DNA of 64,000 bases from Kryptolebias marmoratus (GCF_001649575.2 NC_051434.1:14978986-15042985), one strand, 5' to 3'; positions 25,522 through 40,500 are shown, numbered from the stretch's first letter. Translations and numbers: made by a program. Notes: generated from the letters alone by a model not told the origin.

Positions 25522-28500
25522 ACAAGAAGACTAAATAGAACTAAATAGCCTGGGAAAAGCTTCTACCCTATATGTTGTCCTTATAATAGCACAGGTGGGT
25601 TTTTAAGTGGCTGAGAGCTTCTTAAGAAATGCAAATTAGGAGAAGTGCAAATGAGAAAAATGTGTTGCTTTAAACTCTAAACAGTTCCCTTCTAAAACTG
25701 CAGAAATCCCTGCTTACTGGCAGTTAAAGTTCCTCATTTTTAAAGTTAAATAAATGCTGTTTTTTTTGTTTTTGTTTTTTTTTTCTGCCACTGAATGTCA
25801 GTCTGTTTGAAGCATCCCAGCTGTCAGTGACACAATGAATGCTTTGTTTCTATGACAACTTGTGTGACTCAAAAGCTCAGGAGCATCACAAACAGCCTCC
25901 AGTGAAAGGTCGTTAATTGACATGAGCACAACAATTAAAGTTGGGTCAAGGTATTTATGCATTTTATTCATTGCAAAACTGTTTATTAAATCTAAATAGA
26001 AAATGACTTTCTAAAGAGAATAAATAAACAAATTTAAAACCACAAAGGACACAGGGGTATTTAAAACAGCAAAGCGGCAGGCAGCTCCTATGGCTTTACT
26101 CAAAAATAAAGCTTAATGCATTTTGTTTCATGTTTTAGGTTTCTCTCAACCTCTGACAATATCACTGCCTAACATCTGTTTTTCTTTTTTTTTCCTTTTT
26201 TTATTTTATTATTCAGTAAATTAAAATGGTGGACAACAACAGCAAAACATAAAAAAATAAAGCAACAAATACTTTCTGGTCAAACAAATTGGGGAAAAAA
26301 CAATCTTGCTTTGCTTTGAAACACTGTTTTTGCTATTTTGAAACCAAGATAAGCAGAGACCTTAAGGTGTTAGTTTATGGTCTTGTTCATAGGTAAAGAA
26401 ACATTAAAAGGCATCTCATTCTTCTTTTACTGTGGCCCTTTGAAATTATATTGAATAATTTTTGCCTCAATTGGGCATTATGTTGCAACTGAATCATTTC
26501 AAGCAATAATTTTTTTGCTTAGATTTTAGTGTTTAGTGTCACCAAAAAAAGAACAGTCTTAGCATCTTATTAGTGTGGAAGTGCTGTTCCTATGAAGTTT
26601 ATCTTCAATATTCTTCCCATCAATGGCATAATAACTGTTTACACTCTAAAAACACAAATAGAAATGTTCAAGTTTTGGTTTTGGACAACTGATCAGGTGA
26701 ACTAGTTAAGTTGACTTCTCAATTCTTTTTCAATCTGTGAGGGAGTTTAAGAGGTTTTGAGGAGCCTCTAACCATCCAAACTGACTTTTACCAAAAAGAT
26801 CTACAAATCAGTGCCAGTTGGTGAATACCAGGTGACATTATTAACTATAATTGTAGCTGACACTCGACAACAGTTGCCAGAACGTGTTTTGAAAGCATTT
26901 TGTAAAAGAAGAAACTGAGTGTCAAGTTTGAAGTTGTTTTACTACCTTCCACACTGATTATCTTGAATTTTGCATTTTATCAAACACTGATAAGTTTATG
27001 TAATTATAACTTTTTTTTTAAGTTTACGATTTGCACCATTTTATGACCAAAGACAACCCTCCAAGAAGGTACCCAGAAAGAAAAGTTAAAAAGTGGTGGA
27101 AAAGCCAACACAAAGCATAGATTTCAATTCCATCAAGAAGTAGTGGTGGTACATGAAACGAACATTACAAAAACACAACTCCTCAATTGATAATGTTAGC
27201 TTCTAGATCTAACAGTTATTGATATTGTTTTGTGTAATCAATGAGTAAAATACTTTTTTTTTTAGTTTTAGGTATGCCACCTTTTATTTCTGTATAAACA
27301 CTATGATTTAAATGTTTGCTTTTACAAATTTGTTGAAATAGACAGCAAATTCAATAAAAAATGGTTTTCTTTTTAAAGCTGTGCATTTTTTAAATATAAA
27401 TATGCAACCACTTTATACATAAGGCAGAACTTATTATGACTGCCATAAATAAAATAACAACTAGCACTGACAGATTAATAAATTTAAATGTTATCAATGA
27501 ATATCCAGCTAAACAAAAATGATTTAGTTTTATTTTTGGGTTCTTACAATGCACAGCATGTCCCTGTATCCTCTGGAAAAAGTGAAAGTGTGGGTGGATG
27601 GGGGTGCGGGACTCTGCTTAGTAGGATGTCTTGCTCAGGGCCATGGTCCTTGGCCCCAAAGAGATCAATTAACTGTGGATCACAGTGATTCACAGGGTTC
27701 ATGTCTACCTGTACAAGTCTGTTTTTTTTCCCCCAAACATCTCACATCACCTCCCCTGCAGTCAAGGCAGGCTGCTCTGACAGGCAACACTTTACTCTGC
27801 AACCTCCCCTGACAGGGTGAGAACATATCCATCAAAATGAGGCTGTGCGACAGACAAGCGGGTTGCGAGACAACCTGTCAGATTGGGTTGTGTTCCACTC
27901 TGCACAGCTTTGCCCTCATTTCATCTTGCTGTCTGTGTTTTACACTTCTTTTAACTGTCTTTCACCCCCACCAGCTCATTCTCTCTTTCTTTCAGATAAA
28001 TATTTCAGTCCGCCTCAAATGTATGTTTGAAGATTTTGCTTCTCTATCTTGCACAAACTTTGTCCATTTCACTCGGCAAGAAAATGTCCTGGGTGTTCTT
28101 CTGTGACTTTTTTTACATCTCATGAATGTTGCAAATTTCAGGTTTTTAGCCGCTTTTTTTGAGTTTCATCCCCGTGTAACAATCTGTGCTGTTCCTTTAT
28201 TTCCTCAGGTGGACAATGCCCACCCTTACAAGTGGCTGAATGGAAGTTTCCTGTGATGGTCAGGCACAATATTACTGGTAAAATACAAAGATGAGCTTGA
28301 GTAGTCATATAGTTTCCTGAGTTTTATTCGTCATATGCTGATGAGTTTCTTTTGTTGCCAGGTTTTAATCTGGTGAGGCGATTCTCCCTGCTCAAGGACG
28401 CAGATGTCAAGAAGATCCGCTCCCCTCGAGGTTCAGTCATCCTTCGCCTGGGCAAGACGGCACTCTTGCGCCCCAGCGAGTAAGTTTGCTGTACATCTCT

Positions 28501-31500
28501 TTCTATCTCTTCCTGTCATTGCTTTTGCTCTTTTTATCCAACACCTACAGACAAAAGAAGAAAAAAAATCATCTGGTACAAACATGTTTTGTACAGATTT
28601 AGGTGGGAGGGAATGCATTGCATGCAGCAAGGGAATAAAAGTTACATTTTACGTTGGATTTCCTACTCTATTTTGACCTAGGTTGACAGGCTTTCTATTT
28701 TCCTGCCTGTCTGAATAAAAGCAGAGCACTCTTTATCTATTCACCCGCTGAACCTTTTACTCAACATGTCAGTGCTGTCTAGTGCCTGTTGCATAAAAAA
28801 GCAGAGACCAGTCAAAGTGTGCCCCATTGGTCAGTCACTGATTGCATTTCCAGAACCAACTCATTTCTCTCACCGTTGTTTCTGGCTTGTAAAACCAAAC
28901 TCTTAACAGCCTTTTGGGTTTCTGGTTTTAACCGCATGTGCTTATTATAAGTAGCTCTTATAATAAAATGTCATACTTATATGCCTGAGTAGTAACTGTA
29001 GGAGTGATTTCCTAATTAGAAGGCATGATGCAGATGCCAGCAAAAAATACATAATTACATGAGTTGGAATTAAGTAGCTGCATTTGAGAGTTTGTTCTGA
29101 ACTTGTTTCTGGATAGAATACAATCCAACACCAAGTAGTTTCCTAGCACTTTTGCAATTATGGTTTTGCAGGTTTTGGTGTTTTTTTTTTTTTTTAACTA
29201 AGCAGTAGTTGGGTGTTGATTGTGCTTGCTATTTTGTGATGATTGCTTATTAGGACTTAGTGTCATACTTTTTTTTTTCTCTTCTCTGTCTTTTTGTCTC
29301 CAGTTGAGAATTCATGTGACTCTTTCCCACTAATAAAGTCGCTTTCCTTGTCAGAACTTGCCAAATGGGTCATCGCAGAGCTTCAGAGTATTTTATCACT
29401 CTGTCTCTTGTAATATTTAGGCTCCCTTGAAGAAAAAGTCTGCCCACAGAACAAGCTTTTTGGTTGAGTTTTGCCCTAGAAGAGTCACAAACATTGTTTG
29501 TCACAGTTGTAGAGAGCTTTTCTTCTGAAAGGAGAATAAAAATAAATTAATAAATAAATAAATAACTGTCAACTTCTCAGGAAATCAGCATTTGTTTAGC
29601 CAAGGAATAGCATCCAAGATGTTTTTGTTTTGCTCCAAACCATACAAAGGAAAACAGGTACAACACTGAACATCTTTACTCAGTTCCCAGTATTGGCTTT
29701 TGTGAGGGTGCAGCTTTTATTGAAATTTTGGTGCCTCCGAGAACTTGGCTGTCAGTTTTATCAGTGAAGCATGCTACCTGGGTGACTCATTGGACTCAGA
29801 AAGGGAATAATCAATGTTAGAAATCCATCTTGCCTGTTGGCAGCTTTTCATTCTTTGTATTTCTATATATACAGCAGAATTCACTGAATTTATAACACAT
29901 TTGTTTGATGGACTTTAGAAAATGTTTGATAGTTTGCATTGCCATTGTTTTTTCATTGCTAATAATTACAAATGCTGCACTAAAACAAAACACAATCTCA
30001 AAAATACAAAGAATTATTGAGCTATAACAAAAATAAAATGTAAGTAAAATAGATAGTATTTTTTTGAGTATAAATTACTAAGAAAATTGCGTCTGAGTTT
30101 TACTTTTGCTCCTTAATGATCAGAAAAGCCATTTTACAAATGTGAGAGATAAAAAGATGAAAATGCCTCGTGGTGGGTGTGAGTTTGTTGGCTGTTATGA
30201 AAAGACGTTTTACAGAGCACCTGAAGAATCTGGAAAGAAGCTAAATGCAAAAATGAAAAGCCAAGGCCGAAATTCATCCCCATCTCCACAAAATCTCTAC
30301 CAGTTTTGGGGGTATATATAACTAATGTACACAGCTAGCAAGTGTAGGGGCTTTGCAACTGCTATAATGTGGCGTCACTTGTTGGTCTTTGCCAACATTT
30401 ATGTTGCTGAGTCCTAAAGAACTTGTGGCTCTACTTAGGGAAACCAGAAAACACATAATTGCAGTTGCTGATTCTGCTGGGAATAAAAGCAGACAAAATA
30501 GTCACATTAGTTAAACTGAGAGAGGAAGTTTGTCCTCATCAAAAGATGACATGCATTCAATGCTACATTTTTAATATGGAGTTCAAAGCTCAGATTCAAG
30601 TATGAGTCCAAACATTCACTGCCAATGTCTTTTTTTTTCTTTTTTTTTTCACTGCCAATGTCAATGACCTGCAGTCATCGTGGTGACAACACGCTTTCAA
30701 AGAATTGCAACATGTTCTGATGACATTTTGAAGTGGCAGCATGAAATTGTTAATAAAGCACCTGGGAATAAAAGGATAAAGGACCTACATTTATGCTCTC
30801 CAGACTTTCATAAAACACTGTATAACATTTGGATGAAAATGTATTTATGCTTATAAAATTGATCTGTTTGTGAATTCAGACATCCACCAACCATAGCAGT
30901 TCCAGAGATACAAATAATACAAATTCATAAAGCCTGTATAAAATAATTGTACAGTCAATGCTTGGTAGTGCTTAAGCTATATGCTACTGGCATAGGCTTT
31001 TTAATTAATCCAAATTGAACCTTAGGTGGTAAATTTAAAAAAGAAGAACAAACAAAACAACAACCAAAACAACAACAAAACAAAAAACAATAAATATAAG
31101 CTTACTTAGAAACATGCATGTATCTTGTTGTTGACTGTGGAGGCATCTACATAAATCTTTGTTTTTTTCTTTCTACACGTAACAATCTCTTAAAAGCAGT
31201 AGTGGGAACACAATTTTCATAGGAACTACACGATATATCCATCATCCTGCAACAAACCCCATAAAAACCTTGAAAAACATTAAAACCAAGGTGGCTGACT
31301 TAAGATCGGAGATCACAGCTAAGATTGTGATCTTCATTCTTTTGTGCTAGGGTCTTTCACCAATTGCCTGTGTGGCCCTTCAGAAAGACTAAGTAGCATG
31401 GTATCTGGTGTGAGTTTGATAAATGATGTGAAAGATGTGCGCCAGATGTTACACTTACTAGAACCATCATAAAGACCACCAAGCTGATGTACAGTAAGTC

Positions 31501-34500
31501 ACAGCTGTAGTGTTCCTATGAGAGTTCAGTTGTAAAACAAGTCATTGCCACAATCATGAGTAATATACTCCACCGAAATGGTGACTTGAAGCCAAGATCA
31601 AATCAACATGGATGACAATTTGCCATCTTTAAAAATGACAAGGCAGTCCAAAGAAGAAATCAGAAATACAACAAATTCGCCATGACTAAAACTGCCCAAT
31701 TAAACTTTCACACTTTTGGCCGCCTACCTGAAAAGTTCAACTACAGAAAAAACAAGTCAGGAAGACAAACATTATGTTTTCCATCAAACTAGTGTGTTCT
31801 CTCCAAGGGAAAAAATAAATAAATAAAAAATAATCAGACAAGAACCACCTGGAGCTGATACTAAACACTAAACAATGCTGACCATATTAAAGGAATGAAA
31901 GGGCTCACTTAACACCAATATTTCATGGCTACTGCATGTCAGAGTGGACCACAGCAGTCACTTGGAAAAGTAATGTGTTACCATCATAATGGTGGACAGA
32001 CTCTTACATGTGAATAGTTGAAGTGAACCAGATCCAATCATGATCCATGCCTACTTAATAAACTACCTGCTCTCCGTGAACTTTAACATCATAAATCAAA
32101 CAAGTGCTAACAGAACAGACAGACTTCTCCTGCTGCCAGACAATACCTTAATTCTTTACACAATGGAAGCTCCTGTTTAGGCATTAAAACAGCCATCACG
32201 TGTAGGGGAATGACTTTATTAACAAGCAGATAGAACCAGGAAGAAAATTTAAAGCAGCACCCTTTGAGCCAATCACCTGCTTTTGATCCACAGAACAGAC
32301 CGAACATATTAATTTTTGCACTCCCTGGATTGATTACAAGAAAGCCTACAGCTTAGATCTGCACACATAGACCCTTAGAGCTTAGAGCTCTACAAAACTA
32401 ACAGGACACTAACAGCCTTCATTAAGGACGCAGTACCAATGCCTCTTTTAATCAAGAGGTTAAAAGTTTAAATCCCTTTAATGAGTGAGCAGTGATTAAA
32501 TGGATCTGAACATCAGTTGGAGGATCCACATCAACATTCATGCAGACGTGTGCATTTGTGTGTGGCTGTAATCTCATATGTCCTTTTACTTTCTAATTCT
32601 GATGTCTTACTTCACGATTTACCCTATTTATTTGCTGCTCCAGCATGTACTGTATGCATCATTTGAAAAAAAACAAACTGCTAAATAAATAGCTCCCTTC
32701 CAGCTAAAGTTCTCTGTCACTCAAGCAGCTTTCTAATTCATCAGCGCCTGGGTTTGACTGAAGTGTTAGACGTGTGTACTGTAATTGGGAAGCTGCATTT
32801 TGCAGGCTAATCCATTCGCCTAATCCAAGCTAATGCAAAAGACTGACAGACAGACACTGTTTGTCTGTGGCCTCTGTCAGCTGTCTAGTTATGGTGAAAT
32901 GGACACCAGTTACATCAGGTCACACAAATTTATGTGCTGGTAAAATAACATTTGACTGCTTTAGGTTTGTTTCTTTGTATCCATCGACACAGTGTTTAAG
33001 TATCAGGCCAAGCTGACAGTTGTTTATGACTGAATCTAAATGCACATTACAACTAATCATAAACAAGAATTTACAGCTAAAATATTGTTTATAAGTTGTT
33101 GATCAAAATAAAACTAAAAAGTATGATTAAAAACCAACAACTTTCCCAAAAAAATCTATCTATATGAGTAACTAAAGTTAATGGTCCAAAGTTGAGAGAT
33201 GTGAGACTTTTAAAGTGTTTCTGTCATCACTGAATAATTGTAATATTGCAATAAAACAAAGACTGAAATGGTAAAAAAAAAAACAGATTTGGAGAATAAA
33301 TACAGCAGACAGACTCAGGATATGAGTCAGTGAGAAAGGAAACAAAGAAACACACACTTTTCACAGCTGCATTTCAACATGCAGAATAATTGCTTTCCTT
33401 GTCGGTGTTAAACTTGTCGAACAAATCCCGACACACTGCTGAATGCAAAGTTCATTGTTCCACTAAGCCGTTTACATATTGTTTAAATTACAAAAAAAAG
33501 CTATAAAAAATGAGAAAAAAAAAGCCACGGGGGCAAAAACACAACACGTAACAACATTTGTCACCTGGAGCTTGAAACGCTGCTCTTTCTTTCATGTGTC
33601 AGCTACTTGCTATTTAAAATTCCTTCCGGTTAGTGGTGAATTATACACGCAGAGACAGAAAGCCCTGAAAGCAACTGATTCTAGCACACTTACAAGTCTA
33701 CGTACAGGTGCCTGTATGCCTCCCCGATTGATATTCCAGTCCTAAAGAAGAATTCTGCCTTTTTAACATTTAACTTCCTCTCTTTCCTGCCGCCCTGTTT
33801 ACACTGATTTTCCTTTGGCGCTGTCTTGCTTTTCTTTTTAAACAAGAGAGGCAGAAGTTACTTCCTCTGAGAGATGAGAAGAGCTAGATCTGAATCTGTC
33901 TTGTCCATGCTGAATAATTTCTCCCAGGCATTAAACGTGTTTACTGTATGTTTCCTTTTTTGGAGAATTTCATATATTTCAACAACGCTGAATGTAACAA
34001 GCCAAGTTGCGATCCTTCCAACTTCAGTCGATATTTTTTTTTGAGTGGTTTTGTGCCCTGCAGCTCATCTCTCTAATCGACAGCAAAACAACTTTGCTCC
34101 AACTGCCAGTTGTTTTTTTTTTGTTTTTGTTTTTCCTGTTTTCTTCTTTCTGTTTGTGATTTGTTCGGTCACACATGTATTTTTTTCCTTCCTTCTTCAA
34201 ATCGTCCACCTACAGACCTCACCATGGATAAATTAGTAAAGTCAAATCCTTGTGCATTTTCAATGCAGGTTCCTTGGTTCCTCATCATAGTTTTATCTCC
34301 ATCCCCATCTTTCTTTGTATTTTTTTTTTTTTGCCCCACCTTTTTTTCCACTCATCCTCCCTTTGTTTTGACGTTTTGTAGTTGGCTGTTTTCCCTTGGA
34401 TCCTACCTCACTCATAAATCAATGTCACCCAACTACTTGGAGCCGGAGACCGGCTGCCAGCATCAACAATTCTTTGTATGTGTGTGTATGTGTGTGTGTT

Positions 34501-37500
34501 TGCGTGCAAGGATCAGGAACAAGAATAAAATAGAGCAAGAGAGAATATTTCAAAAGTTTTTTAACTATCTCATTGAGGAAGCATTTCACTGGACATGGTT
34601 TTCAACCTTTCATCTCTCAATACGTCTACACACCTCCGCCGACCGACTGCAGCGTGGACGTATGCGTATGCGTAGTCAGTGAGTAAGCTTAGCCGCCCTT
34701 GACCAAAACCACGGGATGAAAACTGCCAGAATGTATCTTCTTTGAAAATTAATGCCAGGGGGTCACACGCTAACAAAAATGTGTGTGAAAAGAAAACAAA
34801 CAAACAAACAAACAAACAAAAAAAAAGGCCAAGTCCATAAAATATTTAAAGAAGAGACTGTGAGTTTTATATATATTAGGAATATTTTGACACAAAGTCA
34901 AGATATTTTATAGTAATTCTTAAAACAATGAGTATTTGACTTGTCTGATGTTAAAGTAGGATAATCACAGTCAAGAATGCAAGATTAAATGTCTCTTTTC
35001 AGGCTGCACAATCTTTTTTTCTTTGTTTAGGTACATTCAGATGAAACATTTCTAAGAGCTCTATGAAGGTTATTAGGACAGATGAAGCCTACCCCCAAAA
35101 AAGTATTTGTTCCTGGATTGATCTTTTTTTAGAAAAAGTTTTTTGTTGAAGATCCTAAGATTTGATTTGGGGGGAAAAACAAACAAAAAAATAACAACAA
35201 AAAAAACATGTTCTTATTTAACATTGTTAAAAAAAGATGAATACACTGTTAAGCTCATCTTAAGTGAACAATAACCTTGAGTAAAACAAACAGAAAAGGC
35301 CATGATATGTGCTTTAAATCCTGACAGATCATTAATCAGGTAATGTTCAAACTAAGTTCATTTCACCAGTTTCACATACATAATAAAATAATACTGCTAT
35401 TGCAGATGACAATCAAAACACTTTACATGACATTTCTGTAGAAATTGTTTTTCTGTCAGAATCATAATACCAAAAAAATAAAGAAATTACAGTAATTTTA
35501 AGACTCTGATCTTTGTCCATAGCAGAATTTTCTTTTCCCTCCTCAGTACAGAACAACAGTCTTACATCAATCTTTTTTTTTTTTTTGGCTTCCGCAGAGC
35601 CAGACTGTTCTGTAATCTCTTAAAGTGGTCCTGAGCAGGAGTCTGATCAGTAGTCTTTCCAAGTTTTTCTTTGGAAATTGGTTGTTTTCTTGCTCGTTTT
35701 CTGGCCAGTCCTTGTGCCTGACAGTGACACCATGGTCGAGACATCTTTTTTACAGCTTCCCTTCTTGTAAACAATCTCAAGAAAGTCTCACTAAAAGCAA
35801 AGTATAAAGAAATGAAGAGTGTTTTGAAATTTTTTCACAGTGCTTTGGACTACTGTGTCCTTATATGATTTGGACATAATTCTGTCTTCAACGTAATAAA
35901 ATGCAAGCATTTAATGTTAGTAGCCTTGCTTTATTAATCCTGCATAAGGTCGAAATCTTATTGAAGCGGGTTTGATAATGTTAGTCAGGAGAGAACTTTA
36001 CAATAAAACAAGGTTAGAAAGCCTGTATGATAACAGTTCTTGTCATTTTTCTTGTTTTTTTTTTTCTTTTTCCCCCCTTTTTAGATTATTTCTTAATGTT
36101 TTAGAATGTTTTAGACCATCCTATAAAGGTTTGGTTTGTGTTGTAGCTGTTGTCTACTTTGATTAGTGTCACCAAATAACAAGCAAGCTGAACAGAACCT
36201 GTCACCCTCAGCAGTACATTGTTTTACAGTATTTGTTCTTTCTATCTCTCTCTTCAGCCACTGGCCTCTTCACTGCCATTCTGGCAGATGTAAAATCCCA
36301 AATCTGAAAAAGTTGGGATGCTGTGCAAAATGTCAATTAAAAACAGAATGCACTTATCTGCAAATGTCGTAAACCCAAATTTCATTCACTTTCGAACATA
36401 GTAAACATATCATATGTTTAAAGAAATTTTATTGCAGCAACACATCTCAAAAAATGACATAATAAGGCCATGTTTATCACTGTGAAGTAGGCTGACTTTT
36501 AATAACAGTCTGTAAACGTAATGCAAACATAAATCATTGCATTATGTTTTTTACAGTTTGCACAATATCTCAACTTTTTCAGATTTGGGATTATAGTAGC
36601 AAAAATTTGTTCTGAGACAATTTTATGGTTTATTATTTTAGTTAATTGTCTGCCTTTCTGCACAAGCAATATGTCGGGTCATGCTTTTTTATCCATGAAT
36701 GTATAATCATCCACTTTCTTGGTAACTTATATTCTGTGTCAGACTGATTGACAGACATCAGGATGGAAATGTTGTTTTTTTTTTTGGAGATGGAGATGGT
36801 TTCAAGTGGACAAAATTTAACTGGCAGCAAATTAGGAAACTACTTGTTAAACCAAAGCCAATTAAGTTTAACCCCTTTCATGCTTCCTCTCTTGACTTGA
36901 TTTTTAAACATTTTTTTCACCCTATTTGGATTGCTTGTTTCATTGGTCTAATGTACAGCAAACACTTCTGAATGGCCAATGCATTTTCTATCATGGAAAC
37001 TATAATTCTTTCCAGAGGACAACATTTGTATTTTTTATGAGTTTCCTGGTGACATTTTCACACAGATGAAAAGACTTGTGTCAAATAAAAATCAGATTGC
37101 GATTAGTGAGCAAGTCAAAATGACATGATAGTTAAAGAATACTATAGGTTTTTATGTAGGATCATCTTATTAGTGAACCATTCATGGAACTAATCATCAA
37201 TGTGACCTCATCTGCAGGTTGAATTAACACAGAATACAATTAAAAAGCAAAATTCTGTAACTCTTAATTACATTTTGGAATATGACTGAACAGTGGAAAG
37301 GGTGATCAGCAGTGTTGCCTCACAGAATGAAGGTTCTCAACTATGGCCTTTTTGTGTGAAGTTAGCTTATTCTTCTCATGCATGTGTTTGACATGATTAA
37401 ACAAATACAGAAAATGGAATACTGGATTGCTTTATATGGCAAACTTAGTGATATTTGAAGCCAATTTACACATATATGGTCTTGAAACACAGTTTCTATT

Positions 37501-40500
37501 AATCTATTCCAAACTCCCTTTTTTGTCTAATACTGGATATGAATTTATTCTTTCTTATTTTCATATCAACCAGAAAAAAATTATATCACAATTCCTATTT
37601 AGAGGGTTATGTTTTTCCATAAACATATGCATATTTATAGTGATATGCCAGGATCTATCCAATGTTAGAATTTCTTAATATAGATGTATTATATATCTAC
37701 TTTATACACTGCCTGGCCAAAAAAAAAAAAAAAAGCTGCCACCTGGATTTAACTAAGCAAATAGGTAAGAGGTAATAGGTAATCTTCCCTGATGGCGCAA
37801 GCATATTCCAAGATGACAATGCCAGGATTCATCAGGCTGGAATTGTGAAAGAGTGGCTCAGGGAGCATGAGACATCATCCTTACACATGGATTGGCCACT
37901 ACAGATTTCGACCTTAACCCCATTGAGAATCTTTGGGATGTGCTGGAGAAAGCTTTGCGCAGTGGTCGGACTCTACCACCGAATGTGTGCCATAATCAAA
38001 GCTAAAGGGTGTCCAACCAAATATTATAGTGTGTAACCTTTTTTTCGGGGCCAGACAGTGTATTATATATATAGTAAACACTTGGGTGTAGATCACAGTA
38101 TGAACAGTTTGCTCTTCAGTTGCCTAGACAAGAAGTTGATGATTAAGTTGTTGTTATTTTTTAGTTTGTATGGTCTACATGTCAAAGGAGAGAAGAAAAA
38201 AAAAGTTAAAACTTTAAATCAGGGGACATATGTCAACTCAATAACAGGACCATGAAGAAGTTTAATTTATGGTTGCTTGTTTTTGTTTCCTTTTAGATGG
38301 GGACAAAAAAAGTTCTATGAATATGCTTCATGCTACTAAGCACATTTGTCAGCTACTGATGAGCCTGATAATGAACTTTTACTTCATTATTCAAACACCA
38401 AAACAAATAATTGAATCAAATAATTAATAAAACAAGACAAGACGAAACAAAACAAAACAAAAACACTGTTTGCAAGCATTTCACATTATTTCTTTTTTTT
38501 TTTTTTATTATTGCTTTTTTTAATCCGAGTTCAGTTCTGTTTAGTTTAATGAATTTGTTTAGTTTGAAGTACTTTTTTTTTCTTTGAAATAAAAAAAAAA
38601 GATGATTTATCCATATTTTAAGTTAGCTCTTGCAGTTTCAGACCTTTATCTCTTCTGAAAATAGAGAATGATGATGTACCTGATCATTGTAAACTTCTGT
38701 GTTCTAGTCAGGTGTTCCCCCAAGGCTTACCTGAAGAGTTCACCCTGAGCTTCACCCTGGCTTTGAAAAAGTCTGCTCTTAGGGACACCATCTACCTCCT
38801 TCAGATATCAGATCAGCAGGGATATCCACAGGTGCAGCTCAGTCATCTCTTCTTTCATTTCTTCTTCATCCACCACTTTATGCATTCTTGGTACCATCAC
38901 CACTTTCCTCCTGTCATCATGCATCCCCTCTCCATTCTCCCTCTTTACCTTTATTCTTTTCATTGATCTTTCACCTTCTAATCAGCCGCCTTTCCACTCG
39001 GTCCCTCTCATCACACTTTTGCATAGTCATCCACTTTCCCTTTCGATTTCTTTTCTTTCGTGACATCTTTTCAATTGTCTCCCCTCTTTCATCCCAGTCG
39101 CCTTTTGTCTTCTCTTGTTTTTCATTGGACAAACCCTTCCTCTTTGTCTGTCCTTCCTCAATCATCTCCAGCTCTCCTCTTTCATCCACCTTCATTATTA
39201 TTCATATGTGTTCCATGATGAAGCACTGGAGTCCCTCAGAGTCCCAATAATCGCTAGGAGTCTGAGGCCAGATTTAAATACTTAGTGTGTATGATGGATG
39301 GCGGCTAAGTCGCCTCATTAGGGGTGATTGATTGGCTGTACTTCTTGTGTGTGTAATTAATATGTCTTCCTTTTAACTCATCTTCTCTACTGGGTTCTAC
39401 AGCTTTGTTTGCTGCAAGTTGTGCGTGTATATTATTTTATGTTGAATCCACTGTGAGTCAGACAGCTTCAGATTCTCCACATTTTTGTGTAGTCTTTAAT
39501 TGGTACAAGCCCAGTCCTTTTTGTCTTACTAACATCCACTGTCATTTGTCTCTGATCCTCTAAATTCCAGCTCTCAGTGGACCTCAGTGGCCCCGATAGG
39601 ACACTAACCCTACGAGCCTCAAGTGCAGACCCTTCAGCTGACCCAGTAAGCTGTGTTTTCACGGGGGAGGGTGTGGAGGCCCTCATGGACCTCCGTTTCC
39701 ACAAAGTTGCCCTCAGTGTACAAGACAGTGCCGCCTCCCTCCATGTGGACTGCAGCTCCATCGAGACCAAGCCTCTTGAGCCGCGAGGTGTTCTGAAAAC
39801 CGATGGACATACACTGCTGGGTGTTCGGGCTTCCAATGCTGGACCAGTGCAAGTAATTATTGCTTTACTTACATAGCACTTTCTAATTGCACTTGGAATG
39901 ATCTGAAAGCAGAATTTTAGTGATGTTCTTAGTTGAGCTAGGGCTCATTTTGAATGTTTTATGTAGCACTGCAGTTAATGATTTTTATCATTATGAAATA
40001 TTCTGCTGATTCTTTTTTTTTAATTATTATTTTTCCCCAACTGAGTCTTGTGTAATGATTCTAAAAATGTGTCTTGACAAATTCACAGAAAGGGATATTT
40101 ACATAATGCTGACAGTTTAAACCTTTATATTATTTCGTTTAAAAAGCAGTTACAATGCAGTATAAATACAGCACAATACTGTCATTTATAAAATAGTGTT
40201 AAGTTAAAGAAACTGAAAACAAGAAAGTGAACCTATTTGTAAAGCTGGACCCCTGAAAAGATGTTAAAAGAAAAATGACATTTGGCAAAATGTTACCAAG
40301 TACATTGTAGTCAAGCATGTTTCTGACCAGTCAAATTTCACTGTAACGTTGTTGTTTTTTCAGCTGATCCCTTCTTCAGGGGTTGGCACAGCGAGTAAAC
40401 ACATATAATCAAATTGGCAATTGTTTTACACCGGATGCCTTGTCTGGTACAACCCAGGCTTGAACCTGCAGCCTCAGAATTATAAGACTGCTGTACTGGC

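Larger units (their letters stand above)
16963..28208 (+). other. col16a1: col16a1 intron 2 (11.2 kb)
   Basis: Between signal-peptide exon and exon 2. Mostly AT-rich unique sequence with homopolymers (about 22371-22385 T, 25490-25519 A). 19590-20040 is non-repetitive and carries overlapping open frames on both strands, a candidate regulatory block. One copy of repeat family B lies at about 21380-21600. No coding exon found. Confidence 0.55.

Noticed and set aside
34110..34682. 190-codon open frame
   Set aside because: Built from long pyrimidine tracts (Phe/Ser/Cys-rich), lies in an intron, no domain or similarity.
38888..39250. 120-codon plus-strand frame after exon 4
   Set aside because: Pyrimidine-rich low complexity; conflicts with the well-supported donor at 38832.
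39468..39836. Minus-strand frame of 122 codons
   Set aside because: It is the antisense shadow of coding exon 5.
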